Source of the DNA: Methylophilaceae bacterium UBA6140
GTDB lineage: Bacteria; Pseudomonadota; Gammaproteobacteria; Burkholderiales; Methylophilaceae
Length of the DNA: 15,953 bases
Direction: 5' to 3'
Assembly: GCA_002423265.1 (NCBI GenBank)
Contig: DIVE01000094.1
Coordinates: 1 to 15,953 of the forward strand
In this document: positions 1 to 7,996 of the stretch, piece by piece
Position numbering within the stretch: the stretch's first letter is position 1
Layout of the letters: each line of letters starts with the position of its first letter
Notes under the pieces: model-generated
Database searches by the model: none
The model's input: only the letters and a program-made list of their open reading frames with translations
What the model was told of the DNA's origin: nothing
Position numbers and translations under genes: made by a program

Positions 1-302
1 GAGGCTTCCTTGCGCTGATCCTGAGAGGCCGAAACGAAACTTTTCTGTACTTCAGGGTGATCGTAAAGCTGGAGATCGCGAAGCTCGTCCGGCACCAGGT
101 CTTCGACATTTTTCGGCAACTCGGTGCGGTAACGGTAATAATCCTCCAGCCCGTTTTCGACAATCGCTTCAGCCACCGCCTGACAGCCGTGGCAGCACAT
201 GTCGCGCGGCTGCTGCAGCACGATCGCCGTATAGCGGATGCCGGAGGGTACAGGCAGGCCGCAGTGATAACAGGCCGGTTGCGTATCTTGCACAGCGCTC
301 AT
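1..302 (-). CDS. ccoI: Copper-translocating P-type ATPase CcoI/FixI, N-terminal part (cut by window edge)
   Basis: Only the first 100 codons are present; the reading frame stays open to base 1. In this family the enzyme pumps copper across the inner membrane to supply the heme-copper centre of cbb3 oxidase. The visible part is the cytoplasmic N-terminal metal-binding region: a CxxC at residues 11-14 (CYHC) and a second cysteine cluster at 36-40 (CCHGC), followed by the AVAEAIVENGLEDYYRYRT stretch typical of CcoI. The ATPase core (TGES, CPC, DKTGT) lies outside the window. The ATG at 302 is 23 bases after the stop of the FixH-like gene, in the usual ccoG-ccoH-ccoI order; the ribosome binding site is weak. 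Family assignment is firm from the cysteine pattern plus context, but transport function cannot be verified from this fragment. Confidence 0.9.
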   Translation of the reverse strand, partial: MSAVQDTQPACYHCGLPVPSGIRYTAIVLQQPRDMCCHGCQAVAEAIVENGLEDYYRYRTELPKNVEDLVPDELRDLQLYDHPEVQKSFVSASQDQRKEA

Positions 303-325
303 CGGTACTCTGCGTAAAATCCCGG

Positions 326-1120
326 CTAATTATCGAGGAACAGTTCTTGCTGGCTGCGGAACTCGACGTCTTCCTTGCGAATGACGATCTCGGCCAGCCA
401 ACGACCCGCCTGCGGCAACGTCAGTTCGCTCTGGTAGCGGCCGGGCGCGGTTTCTTGCAAGGTCAGGGAACGGTCATCACGGCTGTTGGCGACGCGCCAC
501 AAACCGAGCGTGACTTCGGCCGCCTCAATGGGCGCACCGTTGCGATCCAGCAGGACAATTGCGATGGCACCAGCCTGCCGGCTCTGCAGGGTTTGCGCGC
601 CCTGCAGGCTCACTTGCCAGCCGAGCTCGCGCTGCTGTTCGACCCTGGCCAGATGCCCTTGATAACTCTTGTTCTTGTCATGCGGCACGGTACCGGGGAA
701 GGCGGTATGGACTTTCTGTTTTTCCGGATTGGGCAGCACGAACTGCGCCAGCATGTCAGGCACTCCCCGGCTGGCAATCGAAAGCAGAATGGCATTGAGC
801 ACGACGAGGAAAATGAAAAAGGCAATGATCAGTCTCGGCGCCCAATGCATGGATTGTTTCTTCTGTTGCAGGCTGCCGAATACCGAGAGCACGCCGGCGT
901 TGGCAAGATAGACGGCAAAGTGAATCGCCAGAACATCGCCTCCGGCCCAGTGCTGGCTGGCATAAACCAGATAGAGCAGGAACGGCAGCATGCCGCCCAG
1001 CACGCCGGCCCAGAAATTGGGCAAACCCAGACGGCGGCTGATGAAGAACAGCGCTGCAGCCAGTATCAGGCCGCCGAACAAGGTTTCGGTCATCGAGATT
1101 TCGGGAATCATCGCCAGCAT
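326..1120 (-). CDS. ccoH: FixH-like cbb3 oxidase assembly protein with extra N-terminal membrane segments
   Basis: This 264-residue membrane protein lies between ccoG and ccoI, the usual place of ccoH/fixH, whose product helps assemble or stabilise cbb3 oxidase. The FixH-like part is the C-terminal half: one membrane segment at about 93-115, the short SRGVPDM region after it, then a periplasmic beta-rich domain (about 150-264) ending in the GRYQSELTLPQAGRWLAEI pattern. The odd part is the first 85 residues, which hold about three further hydrophobic segments (roughly 12-28, 36-55 and 61-83). Typical FixH proteins have one membrane segment and about 150-170 residues, so this one is about 100 longer. 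The ATG at 1120 is 9 bases past the ccoG stop; in-frame ATGs at 1111 and 1093 are alternatives and no strong Shine-Dalgarno decides. Assignment to FixH is good; the role of the extension is unknown. Confidence 0.82.
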   Translation of the reverse strand: MLAMIPEISMTETLFGGLILAAALFFISRRLGLPNFWAGVLGGMLPFLLYLVYASQHWAGGDVLAIHFAVYLANAGVLSVFGSLQQKKQSMHWAPRLIIAFFIFLVVLNAILLSIASRGVPDMLAQFVLPNPEKQKVHTAFPGTVPHDKNKSYQGHLARVEQQRELGWQVSLQGAQTLQSRQAGAIAIVLLDRNGAPIEAAEVTLGLWRVANSRDDRSLTLQETAPGRYQSELTLPQAGRWLAEIVIRKEDVEFRSQQELFLDN

Positions 1121-1129
1121 GGTGCCCGC

Positions 1130-2548
1130 CTATCTTTTGCTGTTGAAGTTGGTCTGCACCACCAGCGGCTCGGCATCGGGGCTGGACGGCTGAACGACAA
1201 AATCGAAGGCCTGCGTGGTGATGGCGATCTCGCGTGGCAAATCGATACGCGCGCCGATGGTCAGGCTCTTGCCGGCACGCACGCGAATCTGCGGAATATC
1301 GCCGATATTGAGCGATTCTGCAGGAATGCCGCGCACCGTCAGCTGATAGACTTCATCCTGCTCGGTCTTGTTGACGATATGGATCTGATAACGGTTTCTG
1401 AAACTGCCGTCCGACAGGGTGACGAACAAAGGCTGCCGCGTCTGTTGCACGGTGACTTCGGTATCGCTGCGGCTGCCGATGTTGTAGAACAACAAGCCGG
1501 TCGCGATAATCAGGGCCAACGCGTATCCCCACACCTTGAGGCGTTTCCACTCCAGATGAGGTTTGACCGGATGCTCGCTGCTCAGATTGCGTTCGGAATC
1601 GTAACGGATCAGGCCGCGCGGATAGCCTACTGAATCCATGATGTTATTGCAGGCGTCGATACAGAGGCCACAGGAAATGCATTGGTATTGCAGGCCGTCG
1701 CGGATATCGATACCAGTCGGGCAAACCTGCACGCAGAAACCGCAATCGATGCAATCGCCGTGACCCTTGGCCTGACGCTCCTCGCGCGTCTTCAACCCGG
1801 CTTTCGGGATGATGCGGCCCGCAGTGCCTTCACCGCGTCGTGCATCGTAACTCACCGCCAGCGTATCCGCCTCGTACATGACCCCCTGAAAACGCGCATA
1901 CGGGCAGCCCATGGTGCAGACGTGTTCGCGGATGACACCGGCAGCGAGATAGGTGGTAATGGTCAGCACGACCACAGTGATATAGGCGGCCTGTGCTGCC
2001 TCACCGCTGAAGAGCCTGACAACGAATTCCGGCGCGTAACTGAAATAGGCGGCAAAGGTCACTGCCGTCCAGAACGAAATAAGGATCATCAGCGCATGTG
2101 AACCGCCCACTTTCATCACTTTTTCAGCGTTCCACGGCTGGCTCTTCAGGCGCAAACGGGCAGGGCGTTCGCCTTGAATCCGATGCTCGATCCAGATAAA
2201 GAGATCCGACCACAAGGTCTGAAAACAGAAATAACCGCACCACGCGCGGCCAATCAGGCCGGTAGTGAAAAACAGCAACGCCGCCGCAATGAACAACAGC
2301 ATCGCCAGCCAGAAAATATCCTGCGGGTAGACGATCAGATCGAAAATGAAAAAGCGGCGCGTATCCAGATCGAACATCACGGCCTGATCGGCAGCGCTGT
2401 TGCGCGACCACGGCATCCACGGCAGCAGGAAGTAGACGGAATAAGCCAACAGCATGACAGCCGTTTTGAAGTTGCGGAACTTGCCCTTGACCGAGCGCGT
2501 GACGATCGGAATATGCTTAAGAGCTGGCTTGGCGCTGCTGACATCCAT
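1130..2548 (-). CDS. ccoG: Cytochrome c oxidase accessory protein CcoG (FixG/RdxA)
   Basis: This is a 472-residue inner-membrane iron-sulfur protein needed for cbb3 oxidase biogenesis; the family has been linked to copper reduction during assembly. Two ferredoxin-type [4Fe-4S] motifs are complete: C266, C269, C272, C276 and C290, C293, C296, C300. Further conserved cysteines occur in WCGYFC (103-108) and CTMGCPY (211-217). Membrane segments are seen near 30-46, 83-106, 156-178, 189-205 and 338-356, followed by a C-terminal periplasmic immunoglobulin-like domain (about 370-472). Length fits the family. The ATG at 2548 has AGGTGA nine bases upstream. It is the first gene of a ccoG-ccoH-ccoI operon, separated from the upstream ccoP by a terminator. 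Nothing looks broken. Confidence 0.97.
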   Translation of the reverse strand: MDVSSAKPALKHIPIVTRSVKGKFRNFKTAVMLLAYSVYFLLPWMPWSRNSAADQAVMFDLDTRRFFIFDLIVYPQDIFWLAMLLFIAAALLFFTTGLIGRAWCGYFCFQTLWSDLFIWIEHRIQGERPARLRLKSQPWNAEKVMKVGGSHALMILISFWTAVTFAAYFSYAPEFVVRLFSGEAAQAAYITVVVLTITTYLAAGVIREHVCTMGCPYARFQGVMYEADTLAVSYDARRGEGTAGRIIPKAGLKTREERQAKGHGDCIDCGFCVQVCPTGIDIRDGLQYQCISCGLCIDACNNIMDSVGYPRGLIRYDSERNLSSEHPVKPHLEWKRLKVWGYALALIIATGLLFYNIGSRSDTEVTVQQTRQPLFVTLSDGSFRNRYQIHIVNKTEQDEVYQLTVRGIPAESLNIGDIPQIRVRAGKSLTIGARIDLPREIAITTQAFDFVVQPSSPDAEPLVVQTNFNSKR

Positions 2549-2614
2549 GGCTATGACTCACCTGTTGATTGATTGCTGCTGAAACAGAGGTAATTCGCGG
2601 TTAAATGTAGACAC

Positions 2615-2655
2615 TATAAAAAGCATAAAGGCTCACTCAAGCGTGAGCCTTTATG
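2615..2655 (-). terminator. Rho-independent terminator after ccoP
   Basis: There is a perfect 13-bp inverted repeat, arms 2624-2636 and 2643-2655, with a 6-base loop. On the minus strand it is followed by CTTTTTATA (2615-2623), the classic U-run. It begins 15 bases past the ccoP stop, so it ends the ccoNOQP transcript before ccoG. On the plus strand no T-run follows the hairpin. Confidence 0.92.
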
Positions 2656-2670
2656 CCGGTAAAAGCGGGA

Positions 2671-3651
2671 TTACTTGCCGCCGCCCAGGCCTTGATGCAC
2701 GTAAACCGTGAGCAATTTGATCTGATCCGGCTTGAGACGGTCTTCCCAAGGTGGCATCACGCCACGGTTGAGGCCACCGGAGATGATGGTCTTTACCACC
2801 TTCAGCTTTTCTTCCGGCGTATTGAGCTCTGGAATATTGGCCCACAGCCAGATCTTGTCGGTCAGGTTGGCGGAGCCTATGCCCTCGATGCCCTTGGCAT
2901 CGGCGCCGTGACAGGCATAGCAACCGGCGGTATTGGTCTGGAACAGCTTGGCACCGGAACTGGCGCTGCCGGCGTCGTGCGGCTCTCCGGAGAGGCTCAG
3001 CACATAATTGGCAAGCTGGCCGATTTCCTCGTCCGAAACAATTTCCTTGAAGGCCGGCATGTAACCGCGACGGCCATGCACGATGGTGGCCTCGATCTGT
3101 TCATAGGCGCCGCCATACTGCCAATGGTCGTCGGTGAGGTTCGGTGCGAAGCCGATAACCCCTTGCCCGCCTGCCTGATGGCAAGGTGCACAGTTATCCG
3201 AGAACAAGGTCTTGCCTGCGGAAGTCACGAACTGCATCAGCTCGGCATCCTGTGCAATCTGGTCATAGGGGGTGGCTGCCACCTTGTCGAACCACTGTTT
3301 CTGCGCTGCATGCAGTTCATTCATTTCCACCATGAACTTGGAGCGCATGTTCCAGTGCGTGGTCTTTTCGACTTCCGTACCATCGACCTGGGTTGCGGTA
3401 TAGGTAATGCTGTTGAGGCCTGGCACGCCTTTGGTGAAAGTGCTGCCGACCGGCCAGGCCGGATAAAACAGCCAATAGACCACGGTAAAAATCGCGGTGA
3501 TGTAAAAAGCCCAAACCCACCATCTTGGTAGCGGATTGGTCAGCTCGCGGATGTCGCCATCCCATGAGTGGCCGGTCGTCGGCACCCCGCCCTGGCTGAA
3601 TGTTGGCTTTTGTTCGGCTGTGCCGCTTCCTTTTGTATTTTCCTGACTCAT
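2671..3651 (-). CDS. ccoP: cbb3-type cytochrome c oxidase subunit III (diheme CcoP)
   Basis: CcoP is the diheme c-type cytochrome subunit that passes electrons into the cbb3 oxidase. The 326-residue protein has an N-terminal cytoplasmic stretch with the family's DGDIRELTNPLPRWW pattern, one membrane anchor at about 43-64, and two periplasmic cytochrome c domains with heme motifs CAPCH (154-158) and CYACH (244-248). Candidate axial methionines are in GYMPAF (near 198) and GVMPPW further on. Length is near the family norm of about 300. The ATG at 3651 lies one base after the ccoQ stop, with AAGGG about nine bases upstream, so translation is probably coupled. It is the last gene before the terminator. 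Confidence 0.97.
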   Translation of the reverse strand: MSQENTKGSGTAEQKPTFSQGGVPTTGHSWDGDIRELTNPLPRWWVWAFYITAIFTVVYWLFYPAWPVGSTFTKGVPGLNSITYTATQVDGTEVEKTTHWNMRSKFMVEMNELHAAQKQWFDKVAATPYDQIAQDAELMQFVTSAGKTLFSDNCAPCHQAGGQGVIGFAPNLTDDHWQYGGAYEQIEATIVHGRRGYMPAFKEIVSDEEIGQLANYVLSLSGEPHDAGSASSGAKLFQTNTAGCYACHGADAKGIEGIGSANLTDKIWLWANIPELNTPEEKLKVVKTIISGGLNRGVMPPWEDRLKPDQIKLLTVYVHQGLGGGK

Positions 3652-3652
3652 A

Positions 3653-3838
3653 TCACTTGCCCTTGAACTCTATATCGTCATCTTCCAGCGGGATGTTCTT
3701 GTAACTTTCCAGCCTCTGGCTGCGTTTTCGGCTACCGTAAACGTAGAACAGAATGCCGCAAAACAAAGTGAAAAAAATCAGCAATGCCAGCGGCTTTGTA
3801 TTCTCGAACTGGGTAAACCATAAAAGCAATTCCATCAT
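3653..3838 (-). CDS. ccoQ: cbb3-type cytochrome oxidase subunit CcoQ/FixQ
   Basis: This is a 61-residue single-span membrane protein between ccoO and ccoP, the standard place for ccoQ, whose product helps stabilise the oxidase complex. The membrane segment is about residues 17-34 (LALLIFFTLFCGILFYVY), followed by a basic stretch (GSRKRSQR) and an acidic tail (PLEDDD), a typical CcoQ layout. Two consecutive ATGs (3838 and 3835) are possible starts; AGG lies about eight bases upstream of the first. The start is 9 bases after the ccoO stop. Identification rests on size, hydropathy and position, as the family is poorly conserved. Confidence 0.92.
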   Translation of the reverse strand: MMELLLWFTQFENTKPLALLIFFTLFCGILFYVYGSRKRSQRLESYKNIPLEDDDIEFKGK

Positions 3839-3847
3839 TTGGCAGCC

Positions 3848-4582
3848 TTAGCGGAATTTCACAAAGTAATCATCATCGTATTTCTTGAAATCGACCAGCG
3901 TGCCCAGCATCTGCAAGTAAGCCACCAGAGCATCCATCTCGGTCAACTTGTCCGGGTTGGTGTCGTAATTGCCTTGCTGTGCCTGACTGATCAGATTTTT
4001 CTCGGCATCGGGGATATGCAGATATTTGGCGACATCGGCACCGAACTCCTCGACGTTGCGGTCGTACTCGGCCTGAGTTTCAGAGTACGGTACACCGGTT
4101 TTACGCAGTGCACGCAACCTGAGGCCGATATCGGAATAATCCAGATCGTTCTTCGCCAGCCACGGGTAATTCGGCATCACGGATTGCGGCACCAGCGAGC
4201 GCGGTGCGATCAGATGCTGGGTCTGCCAGTCGTTGGAATATTTGCCGCCGACGCGCGCAAGATCAGGACCTGTGCGCTTGGAACCCCACTGGAACGGGTG
4301 GTCGTATTTGGATTCCGCCGCCAGCGAGTAGTGGCCGTAACGCAAGGCTTCATCACGGAACGGGCGGATCATCTGCGAGTGACACAGATAACATCCTTCG
4401 CGGATGTAGATGTCGCGCCCACGCAACTCCAGAGGTTTGTAAGGGCGTACGCCCTCGACCTTTTCCACCGTTTCCTTGATGAAAAACAGCGGAACGATCT
4501 CAACCAGGCCACCCGCACTGATGGCGACCATGGTCAGGACCAACAAAATACCCAGGTTACGTTCAATCTTGTCGTGCTTCAT
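3848..4582 (-). CDS. ccoO: cbb3-type cytochrome c oxidase subunit II (monoheme CcoO)
   Basis: CcoO is the membrane-anchored monoheme cytochrome c subunit of cbb3 oxidase. The 244-residue protein has an N-terminal anchor at about 10-36, the signature LRGRDIYIREGCYLCHSQMIR with the heme motif at 64-68, the conserved RTGPDLARVGGKYS, and a likely axial methionine in SVMPNYPWL. Length is at the upper end of normal. The ATG at 4582 has GGAG five bases upstream. It follows ccoN by 37 bases and is 9 bases before ccoQ, within one operon. All key features are present. Confidence 0.97.
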   Translation of the reverse strand: MKHDKIERNLGILLVLTMVAISAGGLVEIVPLFFIKETVEKVEGVRPYKPLELRGRDIYIREGCYLCHSQMIRPFRDEALRYGHYSLAAESKYDHPFQWGSKRTGPDLARVGGKYSNDWQTQHLIAPRSLVPQSVMPNYPWLAKNDLDYSDIGLRLRALRKTGVPYSETQAEYDRNVEEFGADVAKYLHIPDAEKNLISQAQQGNYDTNPDKLTEMDALVAYLQMLGTLVDFKKYDDDYFVKFR

Positions 4583-4619
4583 GCTGACTCCAGACTCTTA
4601 ATCTTTACTATTTAGCCGC

Positions 4620-6089
4620 TCAAGCCGCATTGGCGCTCAGCTTGCCTTCGACCTGCTGCTCGGCAGTCGGCTCGACGCTGCCCTTGCGGATGGTCTTGTA
4701 CATGTTGTAGCACATCAGAATCATGCCGGCGAGGAAGAAGGCTCCGCCAACAGCACGCATGATGTAGAAAGGATGTGCAGCCGCGACAGACTCGACAAAG
4801 GAATACTGCAGATTGCCGAAGTCATCGAAAGCGCGCCACATGAGACCCTGCATGATGCCGGAGATCCACATCGCGGTGATGTAGAGCAGGATGCCAATGG
4901 TCGCCAGCCAGAAATGCACGTTGATCAGTTTCAGGCTGTGCATCGGCGTATTCCACAAACGCGGAACCAAGTGATACAGGCTGCCGAAGGTAATCATCGC
5001 CACCCAGCCCAGCGCGCCGGAGTGCACGTGGCCCACGGTCCAGTCGGTATAGTGCGAGAGCGCGTTGACGTCCTTCAGCGACATCATCGGACCTTCGAAA
5101 GTGGACATGCCGTAGAACGACAGGGCCACGATCAGGAAACGCATGACCGGATCGGTGCGCAGTTTGTCCCATGCGCCGGACAGCGTGAGGATGCCGTTGA
5201 TCATGCCGCCCCAGGAAGGCAGCAACAACATGATGGAGAAGGTTGCAGCCAGAGTCGAGGTCCAATCCGGGATCGCGGTCCAGTGCAAGTGGTGCGAACC
5301 GGCCCACATGTAAAGGAAAATGATGGCCCAGAAGTGGATCACGGAAAGACGATAGGAATAGATCGGACGGCCGGCTTGCTTCGGCACGAAGTAATACATC
5401 ATGCCGAGGAAGGCTGCGGTCAGGAAGAAGCCCACCGCGTTGTGGCCGTACCACCATTGCGTCATCGCATCCTGCACGCCGGAGAACAGGCTGTAGGACT
5501 TCATCGAGAACAGTTCGACCGGGATGGCCAGGTTATTGAACACATGCAACAGCGCAGTTGCGAGTATGAATGCGAGATAGAACCAGTTGGCAACGTAGAT
5601 GTGCGGCTGCTTGCGCTTCATCAGGGTGCCGACGAACACGGTCAGATAAGCCACCCAGACAAACAGAATCAGCAGGTCAATCGGCCATTCCATTTCGGCA
5701 TATTCACGGCCCTGGCTGTGACCCATCACGTTGCCGAGCGCGGCAAACACGATCGCCGCCTGCCAGCCCCAGAACGTGAAATTGGCCAGACCGTCGCTGA
5801 ACAGGCGGGCCTGACAGGTTCGCTGAACCACATAATAGGAAGTCGCAAACAGCGCGCTACCGCCAAAACCGAAAATCACTGCACCTGTATGCACCGGACG
5901 CAAACGACCGAATGTAATGTACGGATTATCGAAATTAAGTACCGGGAAGGCCAGTTCGGAAGCGATATAAACGCCAACGAACATGCCGATTGCACCCCAG
6001 ATCAATGTCATGATGGTGAATTTACGAACAATATCGTAATTGTATTGCTCGTTGCTGTTCACCGTTGCTGCTGTACCCGTCGCTGCCAT
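4620..6089 (-). CDS. ccoN: cbb3-type cytochrome c oxidase subunit I (catalytic CcoN)
   Basis: CcoN is the heme-copper catalytic subunit that reduces oxygen to water. It is a protein of about 489 residues with roughly twelve membrane segments. Numbered from the ATG, visible metal ligands are: a heme b histidine at H67 (RPVHTG), CuB histidines at H216 (WYGHNAVG) and H266/H267 (GSHHLHW), and heme b3/heme b ligands at H354 and H356 (TVGHVHSG). Y260 sits where the cross-linked active-site tyrosine of the C-family oxidases falls. I chose the ATG at 6089 because GGGAG lies eight bases upstream; an in-frame GTG at 6092 directly before it is possible. It is the first gene of ccoNOQP, with a promoter-like sequence about 120 bases upstream. 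Confidence 0.98.
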   Translation of the reverse strand: MAATGTAATVNSNEQYNYDIVRKFTIMTLIWGAIGMFVGVYIASELAFPVLNFDNPYITFGRLRPVHTGAVIFGFGGSALFATSYYVVQRTCQARLFSDGLANFTFWGWQAAIVFAALGNVMGHSQGREYAEMEWPIDLLILFVWVAYLTVFVGTLMKRKQPHIYVANWFYLAFILATALLHVFNNLAIPVELFSMKSYSLFSGVQDAMTQWWYGHNAVGFFLTAAFLGMMYYFVPKQAGRPIYSYRLSVIHFWAIIFLYMWAGSHHLHWTAIPDWTSTLAATFSIMLLLPSWGGMINGILTLSGAWDKLRTDPVMRFLIVALSFYGMSTFEGPMMSLKDVNALSHYTDWTVGHVHSGALGWVAMITFGSLYHLVPRLWNTPMHSLKLINVHFWLATIGILLYITAMWISGIMQGLMWRAFDDFGNLQYSFVESVAAAHPFYIMRAVGGAFFLAGMILMCYNMYKTIRKGSVEPTAEQQVEGKLSANAA

Positions 6090-6207
6090 CACTACGACTC
6101 CCGAAAATCAAACTCAACAATAAAAACCTGAAACTCACGCATGGAAATTCACATCGAACTGCTCAAGACTGGGCGGATCAGCCGCAAACCCCGCATTAGA
6201 GCCCGAT

Positions 6208-6237
6208 ATTATAGTCTCCATACAAGCCGCTCAACAA
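6208..6237 (-). promoter_or_regulatory. ccoN: Putative sigma70 promoter of ccoNOQP
   Basis: On the minus strand there is an exact TATAAT (6208-6213). A weak -35 candidate, TTGTTG, lies 18 bases upstream (6232-6237); TTGAGC at 6229-6234 is another at 15 bases. Expected transcription start is near 6201, leaving a leader of about 110 bases before the ccoN ATG. The site lies just after the SCO gene stop, so ccoNOQP could be transcribed on its own. The -35 is poor, so this is inference from the -10 and position. Confidence 0.45.
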
Positions 6238-6248
6238 CTCAAAAATCG

Positions 6249-6836
6249 CTAGATCAGGCGGCTCAAATCGTGCGCAATCTCGACTGGCTTTTGCCCGTAT
6301 TTCAGATAAATGCGAATTTTTCCTTTTTTATCAAAAACATAAATTCCGGCACTGTGATCGAAACTGTAGCCCGTCTGCCCGGCTTCCTGCTGGCGCGCGT
6401 AGAAAATCTTGAAGGTTTTGGCCGTCTCATCAATCTCCCCGGCAGTGCCGGTCAAACCGATGAAGCGGCTATCGAACGAAGGCACGAACCTGGCCAGCAC
6501 CTCCGGCGTGTCACGCTCGGGATCGACAGTGACAAACAACACTTGCACATCGTTGCTGCGCTCACCCATCAACTTCATCGCAGCGGCCAGATCGGCCATG
6601 GTGGTGGGGCAAATGTCCGGGCAATGGGTGAAGCCGAAAAACAGCGCAACCACCTTGCCATCGAAATCGGCCAACTGTCTTTTATTGCCCTGATGATCAG
6701 TCAGCTCGAAACCGCTGGCAAAATCTGCGCCGGTGATATCGGTGCCGAACAGTGACGACTCGTCACCCGAGGGTTTGCAGGCTGCCAGCAACAGTATCAG
6801 GGAAACAGCAACAAGACGGGTAATTGATTCAAGCAT
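6249..6836 (-). CDS. SCO1/SenC family copper chaperone lipoprotein
   Basis: Proteins of this family bind copper in the periplasm and deliver it to, or reduce cysteines of, heme-copper oxidases. The 195-residue protein starts with a signal peptide ending in a lipobox, LLAAC, with the lipidated cysteine at C20, so it should be anchored to a membrane facing the periplasm. The thioredoxin-like fold carries the SCO copper site: C72 and C76 in HCPDICPTT, and H161 in SFDHSAGIYVFD; VTVDPERDTPEVL is also typical. The ATG at 6836 has AAGGATG seven bases upstream. It is 159 bases before ccoN on the same strand, which suggests a role in supplying copper to this cbb3 oxidase (inference). Confidence 0.95.
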   Translation of the reverse strand: MLESITRLVAVSLILLLAACKPSGDESSLFGTDITGADFASGFELTDHQGNKRQLADFDGKVVALFFGFTHCPDICPTTMADLAAAMKLMGERSNDVQVLFVTVDPERDTPEVLARFVPSFDSRFIGLTGTAGEIDETAKTFKIFYARQQEAGQTGYSFDHSAGIYVFDKKGKIRIYLKYGQKPVEIAHDLSRLI

Positions 6837-7001
6837 TTTCAGTCATCCTTTAAAGCTTGAAACGATTCTAACACGCTGCCACGGCGATTATTTGTGCAAG
6901 AAAACCGATGCAGTCAGAATAAAATGCAGATCCGTGCCGGACATCGACAAATTCCCTGCCGAGAGGCCAAATCCCGCTATTCAAGTGCGCAAAGATACGT
7001 T

Positions 7002-7007
7002 TACAAT
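7002..7007 (+). promoter_or_regulatory. ilvE: Possible -10 box for ilvE
   Basis: TACAAT (5 of 6 to consensus) lies 29 bases before the ilvE ATG. The best -35 at 16-17 bases (TTCAAG/ATTCAA) is weak. This is the most likely promoter in the 200-base divergent gap between the SCO gene and ilvE, but the evidence is thin. Confidence 0.25.
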
Positions 7008-7036
7008 TAAGGTTTTGCTTCTCAGGGAAATTCAAG

Positions 7037-7969
7037 ATGGCTGTAGCCAAATCCATGGCCGACCGCGATGGTCTGATCTGGTACGACGGTAAGATGGTTC
7101 CGTGGCGGGATGCCACGACTCACGTCCTGACTCACACGCTGCATTACGGCATGGGAGTGTTCGAAGGTGTCCGAGCCTACAAGACCGAGAAAGGAACGGC
7201 CATTTTCCGCCTGCAGGAGCATACCGATCGACTGTTTCGCTCGGCGCACATCCTCGGCATCAAGATGCCCTATGACAAGAAAACCCTGATGGAAGCCCAG
7301 TTGGCTGCCGTGCGCGACAACAAGCTGGAATCCGCTTACATTCGTCCGATGGCATTCTATGGCGCTGAAGCCATGGGCATTTCCGCCAAGACCCTCTCCA
7401 CCCACGTTATCGTCGCTGCCTGGAGCTGGGGCGCCTACATGGGCGACGAAGCGCTGGAAAAAGGCATTCGCGTCAAAACTTCCTCTTTCTCGCGTCACCA
7501 TGTCAACGTTACCATGTGCAAGGCCAAGGCCAACGGCAACTACATGAACTCCATACTGGCGCACCAGGAAGCCGCACAGGACGGCTACGACGAAGCGCTG
7601 CTGCTGGATGTCGACGGCTTTGTTGCTGAAGGTTCCGGCGAAAACATCTTCATCGTGCGCAAAGGCAAGCTGATCACGCCTGATCTCACCAGCGCGCTGG
7701 AAGGCATCACCCGCGATACCATCGTTCAACTGGCAGAAGAAATGGGCCTGAAAGTGGTTGAAAAGCGCATCACCCGCGACGAAGTCTATTCTGCGGACGA
7801 AGCCTTCTTCACCGGCACAGCCGCAGAAGTCACGCCGATCCGCGAACTCGACAACCGCGCCATCGGCGCAGGCGGCCGTGGCCCGATCACCGAGAAACTG
7901 CAATCGCTCTATTTCGATGTAGTCAAAGGCCGTTCCGCCAAGCATCAGGATTGGCTGACGCTCGTATAA
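7037..7969 (+). CDS. ilvE: Branched-chain amino acid aminotransferase (class IV PLP fold)
   Basis: The enzyme catalyses the last step of leucine, isoleucine and valine synthesis, moving an amino group from glutamate to the branched-chain keto acids in the cytosol. The 310-residue length matches the family. Visible signatures are HYGMGVFEGVRAY (36-48), ESAYIRPM (98-105), the PLP lysine K164 in KAKANGNYMNS, EGSGENIF (about 197-204), LEGITRDTI and the late FFTGTAAEVTPI. The ATG at 7037 follows AGGGA at a good distance. It runs divergently from the SCO gene and is followed after 27 bases by the CHCC zinc-finger gene, probably co-transcribed. Branched-chain specificity rather than D-alanine or aminodeoxychorismate chemistry is supported by overall similarity to E. 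coli IlvE. Confidence 0.96.
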   Translation: MAVAKSMADRDGLIWYDGKMVPWRDATTHVLTHTLHYGMGVFEGVRAYKTEKGTAIFRLQEHTDRLFRSAHILGIKMPYDKKTLMEAQLAAVRDNKLESAYIRPMAFYGAEAMGISAKTLSTHVIVAAWSWGAYMGDEALEKGIRVKTSSFSRHHVNVTMCKAKANGNYMNSILAHQEAAQDGYDEALLLDVDGFVAEGSGENIFIVRKGKLITPDLTSALEGITRDTIVQLAEEMGLKVVEKRITRDEVYSADEAFFTGTAAEVTPIRELDNRAIGAGGRGPITEKLQSLYFDVVKGRSAKHQDWLTLV

Positions 7970-7996
7970 TCAAGCTGTAGAAACAAGGATTGATCT

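Noticed and set aside
347..1633. Open frame of 428 codons on the plus strand opposite the FixH-like gene and ccoG
   Set aside because: It runs antisense across two well-supported genes, its product has no recognisable domain and is rich in Arg, Gln and His as expected from reverse reading of GC-rich coding DNA.
2562..2580. TTGATTGATT before ccoG as an FNR site
   Set aside because: Only one half matches TTGAT; the second half does not match ATCAA at the required spacing.
4773..6131. Open frame of 452 codons on the plus strand opposite ccoN
   Set aside because: It is a mirror of the certain ccoN gene, with a low-complexity His/Gln/Arg-rich product and no family match that I recognise.
6865..6870. 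TAGAAT on the minus strand as a -10 box for the SCO gene
   Set aside because: No -35 candidate lies at 16-18 bases; TTGCAC is 23 bases away, so it was not annotated.
7022..7945. Open frame of 307 codons on the minus strand opposite ilvE
   Set aside because: It is an antisense shadow of ilvE; no ribosome binding site and no recognisable motif.
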